From assembly GCF_036898095.1 (NCBI RefSeq), contig NC_090763.1, positions 57,974,231 through 58,038,230 of the forward strand: DNA of 64,000 nt, given 5' to 3'. Shown in pieces: positions 12,019-22,330 of this stretch; the first letter of the stretch is position 1, and the number at the start of each line of letters is the position of its first letter. The stretch comes from Palaemon carinicauda. Lineage: Eukaryota; Arthropoda; Malacostraca; Decapoda; Palaemonidae. The position numbers were made by a program, and so were the translations under genes. The notes under the pieces are model-generated. The model worked only from the letters and a program-made list of their open reading frames with translations. It had not been told where the DNA came from and did no database searches.

Positions 12019-13252
12019 TATTAGAAAGTCTAGATCAGCCTTGTTTTTCTAGGTTTAATTACTAGTTTTTAAGAATCATTTTGTGGCAGAATAGCCTTTG
12101 TTTTGTATTTGTTTATGTTATCTTTGAAATTTAAGTGTTTAAGTGTAAAGTGCTTAATTTAACAATTCTCAGTGTGGTTAGGCGCCTCCTCCCCGGTTGT
12201 TTATATTATCGAACTATCGTTTTAACGATTGTTTTTTTTTACATACGAGTGTTTATGAACGCGACTTGATGTCTGGACGTTGGTGCTCGGACAGAATTCA
12301 GTTCGGGCTTGAGCACTCCCCTGATAATATACCTTGAGCAGCATAGTGATTTGGACTCTGGATGAAGATTGTTTGGCAACTTATTTGGACGATTCTTTGG
12401 ATTACGCTTTTGATCCTTGCATAGATCTGTTGTCTGCAGGTGCTCTTGTCACCTGCGACTCGAGCCAGTTCTGCCTTTCCCTGACGAGGAGGACTTCCCA
12501 GGGAATTGGTGCACTTACGTCTCCAATCAGCTGCTGTGGTTTTGGGAGCTTGCAAGCTCGTGAGGTGGCCAGTAGGGAGGCTGACGCCAGGTAAGACATA
12601 GAGTGTCTGATTTTCGTTTGGGATTGCTTGCCCTTTATGATTATGCCCTGGCGTTCGGGACCTGCCCTGATAGCTGTTATGACAAGTGAATGACGGCCCT
12701 AGTTTTGTGTCTCCTCTGATTCATCCACTGAAGTGAGGAGAACTATATACAGCCTTTGTATCATTTGATCTTTTATATATTGTCATATTTAAGACGTGAC
12801 CGCATAATATCTTCCAATATGTCTATTATAGACAAGGTTTTGTGTACATTAGTTTTGTGTTGATAGGTAGGATTTATGATGGTTTTTCTTGTTTTATTTA
12901 CTCCGTCTTCCTTCTTTCTTGGAATTAGTATTAGGATCATTTTTTTGTTCTGGCCAGCCAAATTGTTGGATCCAAGTTTATAATTGATATTTCTCTTGTC
13001 TTTGTTAGGACTTAGCTTCTTAGTTTTAGGGAATCCAGTGTGATTCAAAGGACCGTTATTTGTCCTTCCTTGTTATTAAATATTGTTATTTGTAGTTTTA
13101 ACAAGGTTGATCTAAATTTTGTTATTGTTAAGTATTAAATATTGTTAAGTTTTCTTGAGTGTTTGTTTCCGCTGACCTTTAGCACTGAGTTACATTTATT
13201 ACTGACAACAATTATAATAAGAACTCTTATAATAACCCTAAGGGTTATAACA
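12019..13252 (+). repeat. 5' LTR of Gmr1-like element
   Basis: Starts 'tattagaaagtctag' and ends 'gggttataaca', giving TA...CA ends rather than the usual TG...CA, with short imperfect terminal inversions (tatta/taaca). It matches 18789-20021 base for base except for nine versus eight T's at 12232-12240. A TATA-like 'ctatatac' lies near 12743 and an 'attaaa' near 13075; their roles are inferred. Small opposite-strand frames inside are not considered genes. Confidence 0.93.
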
Positions 13253-13255
13253 ATT

Positions 13256-13272
13256 TGGCGACCGTGACAGGA
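13256..13272 (+). promoter_or_regulatory. Primer binding site, tRNA-Arg(UCG) type
   Basis: 'tggcgaccgtgacagga' begins three bases after the 5' LTR. It is complementary to the 3' end, including CCA, of arthropod tRNA-Arg(UCG) as I remember it from Drosophila, with 17 consecutive matches. It would prime minus-strand DNA synthesis. Confidence 0.75.
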
Positions 13273-13383
13273 TTGTTCTCAGGTGTACTCAGTGTTTTGG
13301 TCTGTGGAACAGCACTTTGTTAATTTAACAATATTTTTTTTAGTTGTAAAGTATTACCTTTCTCCCCTGCTAATTTTGGTGCA

Positions 13384-14961
13384 ATGGAGGGTTTTGTGTT
13401 TGACCCCGCAGAGTTTTTAGGGTCAGGTGATTGTATAAAGCATCTGCCAGTACTAAATAAGACTTGTTTAGTAAGTTGTGCCCGGTGGTTGGGTATTCCA
13501 TTGAGGGCAGCGGATACGAAAAATCAATTGTTGGTAGCTGTTAAAAGTAAAGTTGCTCAAGGTCTGGCTGAGGCTGAACATTTGGTTAGGGAGTATGAAG
13601 TTTCAGGTAGTAGTGACTCTGAGCGTGAGGGTAGTATGATTAATGATGATGACAGAATAAGTGTTAATGGAGGTCTAACTCTGTTTGAGGATCCTCCCCG
13701 GACAGGAACTATTTATGAAGGTCAGGCTAACTTGCCTCTGAAACTAAATGTTTCCACTAATCTATTCAATTCTGTAGTAAACCCTGCGCCAAAAGATCCT
13801 CAGGTTCCTGTTTGTCCTTTGGTGGAGTCCAAGGAGGACGGTGAATTTAATTTAATATGTAAACGGATAGAACTGATGAAACTGGAATTTGAAGAGAATG
13901 AGAGGGCGAGGCGGCATGAATTGGAGATGGCCAATATCAATTTAGAAATTGCTAGGCTGCAGGGCACCTCTAATCATTTTAGTACACCTCGGGGCAACTC
14001 ACAGGATAAATTTAATGTAGGTGCGGCCTTGAAATTGGTGCCAGTATTTGAAGAGTTGAATGTTCCAGAATTTTTCAAGGCTTTTGAACGTGTTGCCACT
14101 CGGTTGTCTTGGCCCCCAGAAATGTGGACTGTACTAATTCAATGTAGGTTGGTGGGCAAGGCAATTAGAGTGTATAATGCCTTGGAAGAAAGTATTGCCC
14201 GTGATTACCATAAGGTTAAGGCTCTAGTCCTCAAGGCATATGATTTGGTTCCTGAGGCCTACCGCCTTAAGTTCAGAAATTTTACGAAGCAAGCCTCCCT
14301 TACTTATGTGGAATTTGCTAGGCTTAAGGAGGAACAATTTGATCAGTGGTTAAAAAGTCGCCAGGTGGTCTCTTTCTCCGCTTTGAGAGAACTCATGCTT
14401 CTAGAAGAATTCAAAAGGTCATGTAGTAAGGAATTGAAAATTTATCTAGAAGAGGTAAAAGCTTTTAATTTAAGTAATGCCGCTCAAATTGCTGACGAGT
14501 TTGTATTGACCCATCGAACTGGGTCTGGTAGTTTTGGAAATAAAGATGTGAATTTTCAATCTGCTAGGCCAGTTAATTTTCAGAGGTTGGGCTCTTTTGT
14601 GAATACTCGTGGGCAGGGTAACCCACCAGATAAAAATCATAAGCCTGATAGTAACCAGGGAAAAGACTTGAGTGGACAGGACACTCGTGTCTTTTCTGAA
14701 GATAATAGGTTTGGTTCTGGCCCAGGTAATATGAATAATAGAGGTAGGGGGACTTGTTTTTGGTGTAATAAGCAGGGACATTATCAGGCACAGTGTTATG
14801 CCAGAAGAAGGTACCTCCAAAGGAATAATAATAATCCTGTGTCACTAATATCTACTAGTAAACCTGTTATCAGCGATCCCGTAGTTGAAAACCGTCCAGT
14901 AGCTAACACTAGTAATGATGTTAGTAGCAGTAGTCAGTCTTCTAGCAGAAAGGAGGCATGA
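13384..14961 (+). CDS. gag: Gag of Gmr1-like retrotransposon
   Basis: This 525-residue structural protein should assemble the intracellular particle that packages the element RNA. The first ATG follows a 110-bp leader after the primer site. A charged, coiled-coil-prone stretch lies at residues 170-205. A region resembling retrotransposon Gag capsid lies at about 215-390. A single CCHC zinc knuckle, C-X2-C-X4-H-X4-C, occupies 458-471 ('CFWCNKQGHYQAQC'). A serine-rich tail ends at TGA (14959-14961). That TGA is followed directly by CTA in frame, and the frame then stays open into protease, so gag-pol is probably made by occasional readthrough. The gene is intact and AT-rich like its surroundings. 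Confidence 0.9.
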   Translation: MEGFVFDPAEFLGSGDCIKHLPVLNKTCLVSCARWLGIPLRAADTKNQLLVAVKSKVAQGLAEAEHLVREYEVSGSSDSEREGSMINDDDRISVNGGLTLFEDPPRTGTIYEGQANLPLKLNVSTNLFNSVVNPAPKDPQVPVCPLVESKEDGEFNLICKRIELMKLEFEENERARRHELEMANINLEIARLQGTSNHFSTPRGNSQDKFNVGAALKLVPVFEELNVPEFFKAFERVATRLSWPPEMWTVLIQCRLVGKAIRVYNALEESIARDYHKVKALVLKAYDLVPEAYRLKFRNFTKQASLTYVEFARLKEEQFDQWLKSRQVVSFSALRELMLLEEFKRSCSKELKIYLEEVKAFNLSNAAQIADEFVLTHRTGSGSFGNKDVNFQSARPVNFQRLGSFVNTRGQGNPPDKNHKPDSNQGKDLSGQDTRVFSEDNRFGSGPGNMNNRGRGTCFWCNKQGHYQAQCYARRRYLQRNNNNPVSLISTSKPVISDPVVENRPVANTSNDVSSSSQSSSRKEA

Positions 14962-14964
14962 CTA
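14959..14964 (+). promoter_or_regulatory. Leaky stop context UGA-CUA between gag and pol
   Basis: The gag frame and pol frame are the same frame. Only this UGA interrupts it between 13384 and 18048. UGA followed by CUA is the best-known eukaryotic readthrough context (alphaviruses, several animal mRNAs). That it acts so here is inference. Confidence 0.7.
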
Positions 14965-17900
14965 CTTTATGATAAATATATTTGGCCTGGTAAATTAATA
15001 TCTACTTCTAAAACTGTTGGTGTGAAATTTTTGAGGGACACAGGTTCAGCTCGGTCTCTGGTTTTGAAAGACTCTTTGAAAAATTTAGCTGAGTATACAG
15101 GAAATTTTGTTGTTCTGGGAGGGTTCCCGAACACCGTTGTTTCGGCTCCGTTAGTGGAGGTCAGATTGTCTTTCCATGGTTATGATAAAGTGACAGAATT
15201 AGCAGTTGTTGAGTGTCTCCCTATTCCTGGAATTGACGGCATTTTGGGTAACGATATGTTAAATACAAAAGGACAAGAGTTGTTCCCCATATTGTCTGTG
15301 CATGCCTGTCCTGTTGCAGTAACAACCCGGGCAGCAGTAAAGGCTGCAAATTTAATTGATAATGACGAAGATTTAATCTTAAGTAGTTTAGAAGTAGACA
15401 TAGAGAGGCCCGGGTCTGTAGATAGTAGTGGTAATAGTGTGGTTAGCAATGTTTTGAGACCTGATTGGGACAGGTCTTCATTTATTGAAGCTCAGAAAAA
15501 GGAATTTAATTTTGATTTGGGTGACACTGCAGATTTGACTAAACCCAGGTTTTGTGTGATCAATGGTTTACTATACCGGATTAGTCGTCCTTTAACTGAT
15601 AATCTGAGCAAGACGTCTCATATTGAACAAATTGTTGTCCCATCTCAATTCCGTAGGTCTGTCTTGAGTCTTGCACATGATGATTCTTTTTCTGGCCACT
15701 TCGGTGTATGTAAAACTTTTCGAAAGTTAGCAGAATGTTTTTGGTGGCCAGGATTAAAATCATCTGTGAAACAATTTATTAATGAATGTGAGGTTTGTCA
15801 AGTGATGGGGAAACCCAACCAAATTATTCCTAAAGCTCCCTTAAATCCAATTCCTGCGATAGGTGAGCCTTTTGTGGAATTAGTTATTGATGTGGTTGGG
15901 CCTTTGCCTAAAACTAAGTCTGGGTTTACCCATCTCTTGACAATTATGGATAGAGCATCTCGATTCCCTGAGGCCTTCCCAATGAGAAGGATAACCTCTA
16001 AGGTTGTATTTGACAAACTAATTGAATTTTTTTCCAGGTATGGTCTCCCTCGTACTATTCAAACTGACTGCGGTACAAATTTTACTAGCAGGGTATTTAA
16101 AGGTAAATGTGCAGAACTGGCCATTCAGCACAAGACCAGTGTACCATATCATCCGGAGAGTCAGGGCCTGGTTGAAAGGTTCCATCAGACCCTTAAATCT
16201 ATTTTGAAAAAGTATTGTTATGAACAAGGGGAGGAATGGGATAAAGGGCTTCCCTTTGCTCTCTTTGCTCTAAGAAATCATCCAAATTCTTCAACTGGTG
16301 TAGCTCCTTTCGAACTGGTATTTGGACACAAAGTACGTGGGCCTTTGGAGATTTTTCATGAGATGCTTGAGACTGATCGAGGTGGGAATGCAAACGTAGG
16401 AGACTTTGTGGAGGACTTGAGAAAAAAATTATCTAGAGCCTGGAAATTTGCCAGAGAAAATTTGGCTAGTTCTCAGGCTGCTATGAAATTAAATTTTGAT
16501 AGGAAATCTAAAGCACGGTCGTTTGAGCCCGGAGAATTAGTTTTAGTTTTAAGTACTGACTCTGACAATTTCCTTGAACCAAGATATAAGGGACCCTGGA
16601 AGGTGTTGAGGAAGTTGTCGGAGGTGAATTATGAAATAGAGGCTCCTGGGACCAAACGGAAGTGCAGAATATTCCATATAAATAGGTTAAAACTCTATAC
16701 TTCTAATAGACATGATCCTCTTGCTATTGTTTATGAGCCTGTGGTTGAAAGTATGGCTTTACCTTCAGAGGATTTGGAGGATTTGATTTGTCAGGTGTCT
16801 TCTGATGCTCTTTTTGATAATATTCAAAATTTAGAAGTTTTGAAGGAAGGGCTGGGGCATCTGGAGATTGCTCAAAGGAGGGATGTAATTAATTTAATTT
16901 CTTCTTTTCCAGATTTATTTCGGAATTCTCCAGGTCGAACTAATTTTCTTGAGCATGATGTAGACGTGGGTAATGCTTCTCCTGTGAAACAGAGTCCTTA
17001 TCGGCTGAATCCCATTAAGAGGGATATAGTTGATAAGGAGATTAAATATATGCTGGAACACGATCTCATCCAACCTTCCGTTAGTCCATGGAGCTCCCCG
17101 ATAGTCCTGGTTAAGAAGTCCGACGGAAAGTTCCGTATGTGTGTGGACTACCGTAAGGTTAACACACATACTAAGAATGACTCTTTTCCTTTGCCTCGGA
17201 TAGATGACTGTCTCGATCACATAGGGGCTGCTAAGTTCATTACGAAATTGGATTTATTGAAAGGGTACAGGCAGGTTCCCCTGTCTGATCGAGCAAGAGA
17301 GATCTCTGCATTTGTAACTCCCTTTGGGCTTTACGAGTGTAAAGTAATGCCCTTTGGGATGAAAAATGCCGCGTGTACTTTCCAGAGGCTTATGAATAGG
17401 GTCATTTGTGGTTTAAAGGGAACTGAAATTTATATCGATGACTTGGTTGTATATAGTGATGATTGGAGTACGCACATGGCGAGATTGCGTAAGGTATTTG
17501 AGGCCCTTAAATTTGCAGGTTTGGTTATTAATTTAGCAAAATGTGAATTTGATAAGGCAAAAGTTTATTTGGGTCACGAGGTTGGTTTGGGTCAGGTGGC
17601 ACCCAAACAAGCCAACCTTGAGGCTATCGTGCATTTAAAGAGGCCGTGCAATGTCAGAGAAGTTCGGCGAGTGCTGGGCATGACTGGTTATTATCGCAGA
17701 TTCGTGCGAAATTTCTCGGACATTGCTCAGCCACTTACCAAGTTGTTGGAGAAAGGGCAGAAGTTTATGTGGTCTCCTCAGTGTGAGGAAGCACTTCTTA
17801 AACTTAAGATGGTATTAGTATCTAATCCAATATTGACTTCTCCTAATTTCCAGAGACCTTTTATTATTGCAGTGGATGCCAGTGACATAGGTATTGGGGG

Positions 17901-18048
17901 TGTCCTTTTTCAAAGGAACGATATAGGAGAGGTTCATCCTGTATCGTATTATAGCCGAAAGCTACTGGCCGCCGAGAGAAAATATTCCACCATTGAAAAG
18001 GAGGCCCTCGCCTTGGTGCGTCTCTTGTGCATTTTAAGCCTTATGTAA
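14962..18048 (+). CDS. pol: Pol of Gmr1-like retrotransposon (PR-INT-RT-RH), 3' frameshift
   Basis: Expressed presumably as a gag-pol readthrough product. Residues are counted from 15022. The aspartic protease has 'RDTGS' at 5-9. An HHCC zinc-binding region starts near 222 ('HDDSFSGHFG', later 'CEVC'). The integrase core has D290, D349 and E385, which is exact DD35E spacing. Reverse transcriptase spans about 665-850 with 'LDLLKGYRQV' and YIDD at 804-807. RNase H starts with 'AVDASDIGIGG' (D952). The protein contains no chromodomain and no env follows. The frame runs out at 18048 because about one base is missing near 18024-18027; the remaining RNase H lies in the next frame (18027-18230). Integrase preceding RT distinguishes it from ordinary gypsy pol. 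Confidence 0.9.
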   Translation, partial: LLYDKYIWPGKLISTSKTVGVKFLRDTGSARSLVLKDSLKNLAEYTGNFVVLGGFPNTVVSAPLVEVRLSFHGYDKVTELAVVECLPIPGIDGILGNDMLNTKGQELFPILSVHACPVAVTTRAAVKAANLIDNDEDLILSSLEVDIERPGSVDSSGNSVVSNVLRPDWDRSSFIEAQKKEFNFDLGDTADLTKPRFCVINGLLYRISRPLTDNLSKTSHIEQIVVPSQFRRSVLSLAHDDSFSGHFGVCKTFRKLAECFWWPGLKSSVKQFINECEVCQVMGKPNQIIPKAPLNPIPAIGEPFVELVIDVVGPLPKTKSGFTHLLTIMDRASRFPEAFPMRRITSKVVFDKLIEFFSRYGLPRTIQTDCGTNFTSRVFKGKCAELAIQHKTSVPYHPESQGLVERFHQTLKSILKKYCYEQGEEWDKGLPFALFALRNHPNSSTGVAPFELVFGHKVRGPLEIFHEMLETDRGGNANVGDFVEDLRKKLSRAWKFARENLASSQAAMKLNFDRKSKARSFEPGELVLVLSTDSDNFLEPRYKGPWKVLRKLSEVNYEIEAPGTKRKCRIFHINRLKLYTSNRHDPLAIVYEPVVESMALPSEDLEDLICQVSSDALFDNIQNLEVLKEGLGHLEIAQRRDVINLISSFPDLFRNSPGRTNFLEHDVDVGNASPVKQSPYRLNPIKRDIVDKEIKYMLEHDLIQPSVSPWSSPIVLVKKSDGKFRMCVDYRKVNTHTKNDSFPLPRIDDCLDHIGAAKFITKLDLLKGYRQVPLSDRAREISAFVTPFGLYECKVMPFGMKNAACTFQRLMNRVICGLKGTEIYIDDLVVYSDDWSTHMARLRKVFEALKFAGLVINLAKCEFDKAKVYLGHEVGLGQVAPKQANLEAIVHLKRPCNVREVRRVLGMTGYYRRFVRNFSDIAQPLTKLLEKGQKFMWSPQCEEALLKLKMVLVSNPILTSPNFQRPFIIAVDASDIGIGGVLFQRNDIGEVHPVSYYSRKLLAAERKYSTIEKEALALVRLLCILSLM

Positions 18049-18230
18049 CAAATTTTTCTTATCCCATAGAAGTATGGACAGATCACAATCCACTGGTTTT
18101 CATCGAGCGCATGAAAGGTGCCAACCAGAGAATTTTACGTTGGGCTCTGCAATTGCAAGAATTCTCGCTTGTGATTAAACACGTTAAAGGATCGGAGAAT
18201 CTAATTCCCGATGCCCTTTCAAGAATATAG
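18027..18230 (+). pseudogene. RNase H C-terminal part of pol, out of frame
   Basis: Continues pol in another frame with 'VWTDHNPLVFIERM' and 'HVKGSENLIPDALSRI', the usual RNase H end of gypsy Pol (TDHxPL; GxxNxxADxLSR). The break just before 18027 is one base. Because the LTRs are almost identical, this is either a very new mutation, inherited from a defective master helped in trans, or an assembly error. Confidence 0.85.
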
Positions 18231-18777
18231 ATTTGATCACGACTTGGCCCTCTTCCCCTCGCCCTTCTCGTCTCTTCAATTGGTTTGCGTTATTCTTAGA
18301 GATGTAAGGATGAGTAGGAGTGTGTTTTTCGCTGGGAGTTTGGTTTGTTAGTCATTAGGTTTTCTTAGTGAGGTATTTTATAATTTGTCTGTTTTCTTTT
18401 GAACCAAAGTAAAGCCTGTAGTGACCAAAGTGTGGGCGGTCATACTGTGGTAGTGTCTGTTATGTGTAAACTCAATGTTATTGGCTGAATTTGAGACAGT
18501 CAAGTGTCTGGTGGTTAATATTTTTTGGTAATTTGACCTTATGGTTTATTTTTCATTTATGTTTTCTCTATTGTTTAGGCTGGTAAATTTTCTTTGTGAC
18601 AATTCAGTTTTTAAAATTCATTGGTTGTAGTGTTGTTCATGAGAATTCTTATTTCAGGTTTCACCCTGAGACTTTACTTTGTCTTAAGAGTGATGTGTTA
18701 ATCATTTTCTCTTTACAGGTTTCATGTTTTGTATAAAAAAAAAAAAAAATTTTATTGGAATTTTTTGTTTTGTTTTT
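18231..18777. other. 3' untranslated region of Gmr1-like element
   Basis: T-rich non-coding sequence between the end of pol and the polypurine tract, with a 14-A run near 18735. No env-like frame is present. Confidence 0.7.
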
Positions 18778-18788
18778 GGGGAGGAAGG
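18778..18788 (+). promoter_or_regulatory. Polypurine tract
   Basis: 'ggggaggaagg' directly abuts the 3' LTR at 18789. This is where plus-strand DNA synthesis would be primed. Confidence 0.85.
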
Positions 18789-20021
18789 TATTAGAAAGTC
18801 TAGATCAGCCTTGTTTTTCTAGGTTTAATTACTAGTTTTTAAGAATCATTTTGTGGCAGAATAGCCTTTGTTTTGTATTTGTTTATGTTATCTTTGAAAT
18901 TTAAGTGTTTAAGTGTAAAGTGCTTAATTTAACAATTCTCAGTGTGGTTAGGCGCCTCCTCCCCGGTTGTTTATATTATCGAACTATCGTTTTAACGATT
19001 GTTTTTTTTACATACGAGTGTTTATGAACGCGACTTGATGTCTGGACGTTGGTGCTCGGACAGAATTCAGTTCGGGCTTGAGCACTCCCCTGATAATATA
19101 CCTTGAGCAGCATAGTGATTTGGACTCTGGATGAAGATTGTTTGGCAACTTATTTGGACGATTCTTTGGATTACGCTTTTGATCCTTGCATAGATCTGTT
19201 GTCTGCAGGTGCTCTTGTCACCTGCGACTCGAGCCAGTTCTGCCTTTCCCTGACGAGGAGGACTTCCCAGGGAATTGGTGCACTTACGTCTCCAATCAGC
19301 TGCTGTGGTTTTGGGAGCTTGCAAGCTCGTGAGGTGGCCAGTAGGGAGGCTGACGCCAGGTAAGACATAGAGTGTCTGATTTTCGTTTGGGATTGCTTGC
19401 CCTTTATGATTATGCCCTGGCGTTCGGGACCTGCCCTGATAGCTGTTATGACAAGTGAATGACGGCCCTAGTTTTGTGTCTCCTCTGATTCATCCACTGA
19501 AGTGAGGAGAACTATATACAGCCTTTGTATCATTTGATCTTTTATATATTGTCATATTTAAGACGTGACCGCATAATATCTTCCAATATGTCTATTATAG
19601 ACAAGGTTTTGTGTACATTAGTTTTGTGTTGATAGGTAGGATTTATGATGGTTTTTCTTGTTTTATTTACTCCGTCTTCCTTCTTTCTTGGAATTAGTAT
19701 TAGGATCATTTTTTTGTTCTGGCCAGCCAAATTGTTGGATCCAAGTTTATAATTGATATTTCTCTTGTCTTTGTTAGGACTTAGCTTCTTAGTTTTAGGG
19801 AATCCAGTGTGATTCAAAGGACCGTTATTTGTCCTTCCTTGTTATTAAATATTGTTATTTGTAGTTTTAACAAGGTTGATCTAAATTTTGTTATTGTTAA
19901 GTATTAAATATTGTTAAGTTTTCTTGAGTGTTTGTTTCCGCTGACCTTTAGCACTGAGTTACATTTATTACTGACAACAATTATAATAAGAACTCTTATA
20001 ATAACCCTAAGGGTTATAACA
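18789..20021 (+). repeat. 3' LTR of Gmr1-like element
   Basis: Identical to the 5' LTR apart from one T fewer in the run near 19010. It is followed by the target duplication 'gaggt' at 20022-20026 and the resumption of copy B. Confidence 0.93.
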
Positions 20022-21940
20022 GAGGTGTAAGAGGAGACATGTCGTACATTCTTAAAATGACTGGGCGTAAGTTTGTGTATGTTGTGAATTTTAAGACACT
20101 AGCCTTACCTGTATGGGGGAAACTTCTGGAACCAGCTAGAAATATCCCTGGTCCCCCACATCTATTCAACTGCTTACACAAGATGGAGAATGAGTAAGAT
20201 TCTCACACTTCAGCAGTATCAGACACTTCCACTGAGGCACTATCCTCAGTTTGTATAAGAGCACATGCAATGGGGTCATGATCACTAGTGGATTCTTGGC
20301 CTCACTAAGAAGGGCATGAGAGAAACTCATGTACAGATAATTAGCAGCCCTTTGTTATTGGCATCTCTGGAAACTACGATAACGAAGAATCAGACAGGGT
20401 AAGTTCAATGCTAGAAAAAATGCTTCAGATTCTTTCCTTATTTCAAGTTAATTGTTGGAGGGGAATTTTTTCCTGCAACTGGTATACTTTCCCTATTAGG
20501 AAGACGACAACTGGCAAATATCACAAGGGAAGCTCAATTAAAATCTTTCCTGAACACGTAGCACACAAGGGATGGAGGTTAATTTCCGATGTGCTCATCA
20601 AGGGTTACCTTCAAGACCATTGCAGATTTGCATAAACAGGTTTAACACTCATTCTGAAAATACAGATAGTGTGTCACAAAGCACTGGAGAATGTCGGTAA
20701 CTGATGACCATTCGTCGTCGCAACCAAAAGGAAGAGTGGGTACTCGAATGCTGGCATCAGCTCACTGAAATGCTGATGGGTCCTTAGTACAATCATACAA
20801 TATTGCTAGACCAACAGAGCTTACCCAATAAATGACGAGGTTTTGTAACCACATAGGAACAACTATCCTATGTAGGGGACAACAGTTTGTATGTATACCA
20901 GAAGAAATGCGGGTCAAAAGCTGCTAAAATATACACTGCATTATTTAGTACAGTACCAGACTAGATTAAAATTTGAGAAAAATAAAATTTTTAAGTACCA
21001 TGACCAACATATACAGTTCCTTAAGACTACATGGTTTCCTTAAAAGTTTTAAGTACTATGACCAATATATACAGTTCCTTGAGACTACATGGTTTCCTTG
21101 ATTGGCTATAATGAAAAAAGGGGATTAACCCCTCTTCCTCAGAAAAAGCCTTAGGCATATTAACTAGTTGACTCGGTTTACAACAGTTCTAGCTTTGTTA
21201 CTCAAACTCCCTCTCAAAATGGGGTATGATTGGCAAGCTAGTCTTCACTATTACAAATTGCTTTCTGTTATGAAACAAATTTGATGAATATTGAGCTAGA
21301 GTGCCTCAGTCCATTAAGTAACATCTTCATTCTGAAAAATTACATTCTGCAGCCCAAAAATACCAATATATAAAAGGATGATGCTTGAGCTGGGAAAAAT
21401 CTCAGTATACATTACTGTACTGGTAAGCTTTCATGATCAAGATTTTTCTATGTCATGTACTAGGATGCACAGTAAGTTTTAATCTTACCCAGAATGGGGT
21501 TTTTCTTTGATTACTTTTATGCTAGTTCCCATTAGCACCACTCTTTCACAACCAACAATGTTAAAAGATTGCTAGGGTTTACTTTCTAAATCACTCAACC
21601 TAACAAGTTTTCCTGCTGTAATGCATGCAAACGGGAATGAAGGTTGACGATACAAATTTCTTCTTTTTATCCTGACTAGTTTTCACACTAAAGAAATCAA
21701 AATATTTACCTCCATATATATTTAAGCTAGGCAAGTCTTTTGATATGTTCGATTGCTAATCTTACATTGAGGGTCACATTTCCATTCCTGTTTCAGCTCA
21801 AATGCAGTGTGGGATTTTGGATTTTATGCTACTGTCTTCAGATTTATATCTGGTAAACAGGTAACAGGCCATCTGCAAAATAAAGTAGACTACACTTAAT
21901 TCACTATCTATTAGGTAGATATCTGGTAGATATTTTTAGA
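20022..21940. repeat. Segmental duplication, copy B part 2
   Basis: Continues the match to copy A (about 2043-3905). Differences from copy A include a local tandem duplication at 20988-21099, a deletion near 21739 and an extra 'gatatctggtagatat' at about 21919-21934. It stops where the DIRS-like element starts at 21941. Confidence 0.85.
20988..21099. repeat. Local tandem duplication inside copy B
   Basis: Two adjacent copies of a block containing 'atatacagttcctt' and 'gactacatggtttcctt' (about 58 bp each). Copy A has only one (2999-3057), so the event followed the large duplication. Confidence 0.8.
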
Positions 21941-22266
21941 AAAAGGGATTTTGACGAAGGAAAAATCTATTTCTGGGAAGAGGCCTGTGACGCCCGGTGA
22001 GAAAGGTCCTTCTTTATACCTTTCCTAATATAAATCTTCCAAATATACTAGAGAAAGATAAAAGCATGGAATGCAGAGGTTACAACCCTCGCGCGAACAC
22101 CTTGTAGGTGTCGTGTATTAAAGAAAGGCGTGTGTAAACCACTATTCACAGGTTGTCTTCCATTTAGATAATCCCTTCATCAATGGGGAGGGCCGTGACA
22201 GGCCCTAGATAACATGGTTGAACTCCCCAACGACACCTACCACGCGCGCCCTCTAGGACATCCTTC
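21941..22266. repeat. Inverted terminal repeat, 3' end of DIRS-like element
   Basis: Inverted match to 30451-30741. Shared landmarks include 'gcctgtgacg', 'gaaaggtccttctttatacc', 'ggaatgcagaggttacaacc', 'ggttgtcttccatttagata' and 'cgcgccctctaggacatcc'. The outermost 32 bp (from 'aaaagggattttgacgaagg') have no partner at the other end but are copied in inverse in the internal complementary region. Confidence 0.9.
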
Positions 22267-22330
22267 TGCAAGAACATATGGCTTGGCAAGGAAAAAGAGG
22301 GGTGGGGTCCGTATCAAATAACCGGGAAGG

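Larger units (their letters stand above)
12019..20021 (+). mobile_element. Gmr1-like Ty3/gypsy LTR retrotransposon
   Basis: A complete 8.0-kb element: LTRs of 1234 and 1233 bp, 5-bp target duplication 'gaggt' (12014-12018 and 20022-20026), primer binding site at 13256-13272, polypurine tract at 18778-18788, gag, then pol with the order protease, integrase, reverse transcriptase, RNase H. Placing integrase before RT in a gypsy-type element is the hallmark of the Gmr1 lineage, first described in Atlantic cod. The LTRs differ by one T in a homopolymer, so insertion was very recent. The site lies inside duplication copy B, and copy A (near 2043) shows the empty site. One frameshift in RNase H is the only obvious defect apart from the leaky stop between gag and pol. 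Confidence 0.93.

Noticed and set aside
12298..12599. Opposing 65-86 residue frames inside the LTR, repeated exactly at 19067-19368
   Set aside because: They recur only because the two LTRs are copies. Plus and minus frames overlap fully and neither looks like a protein.
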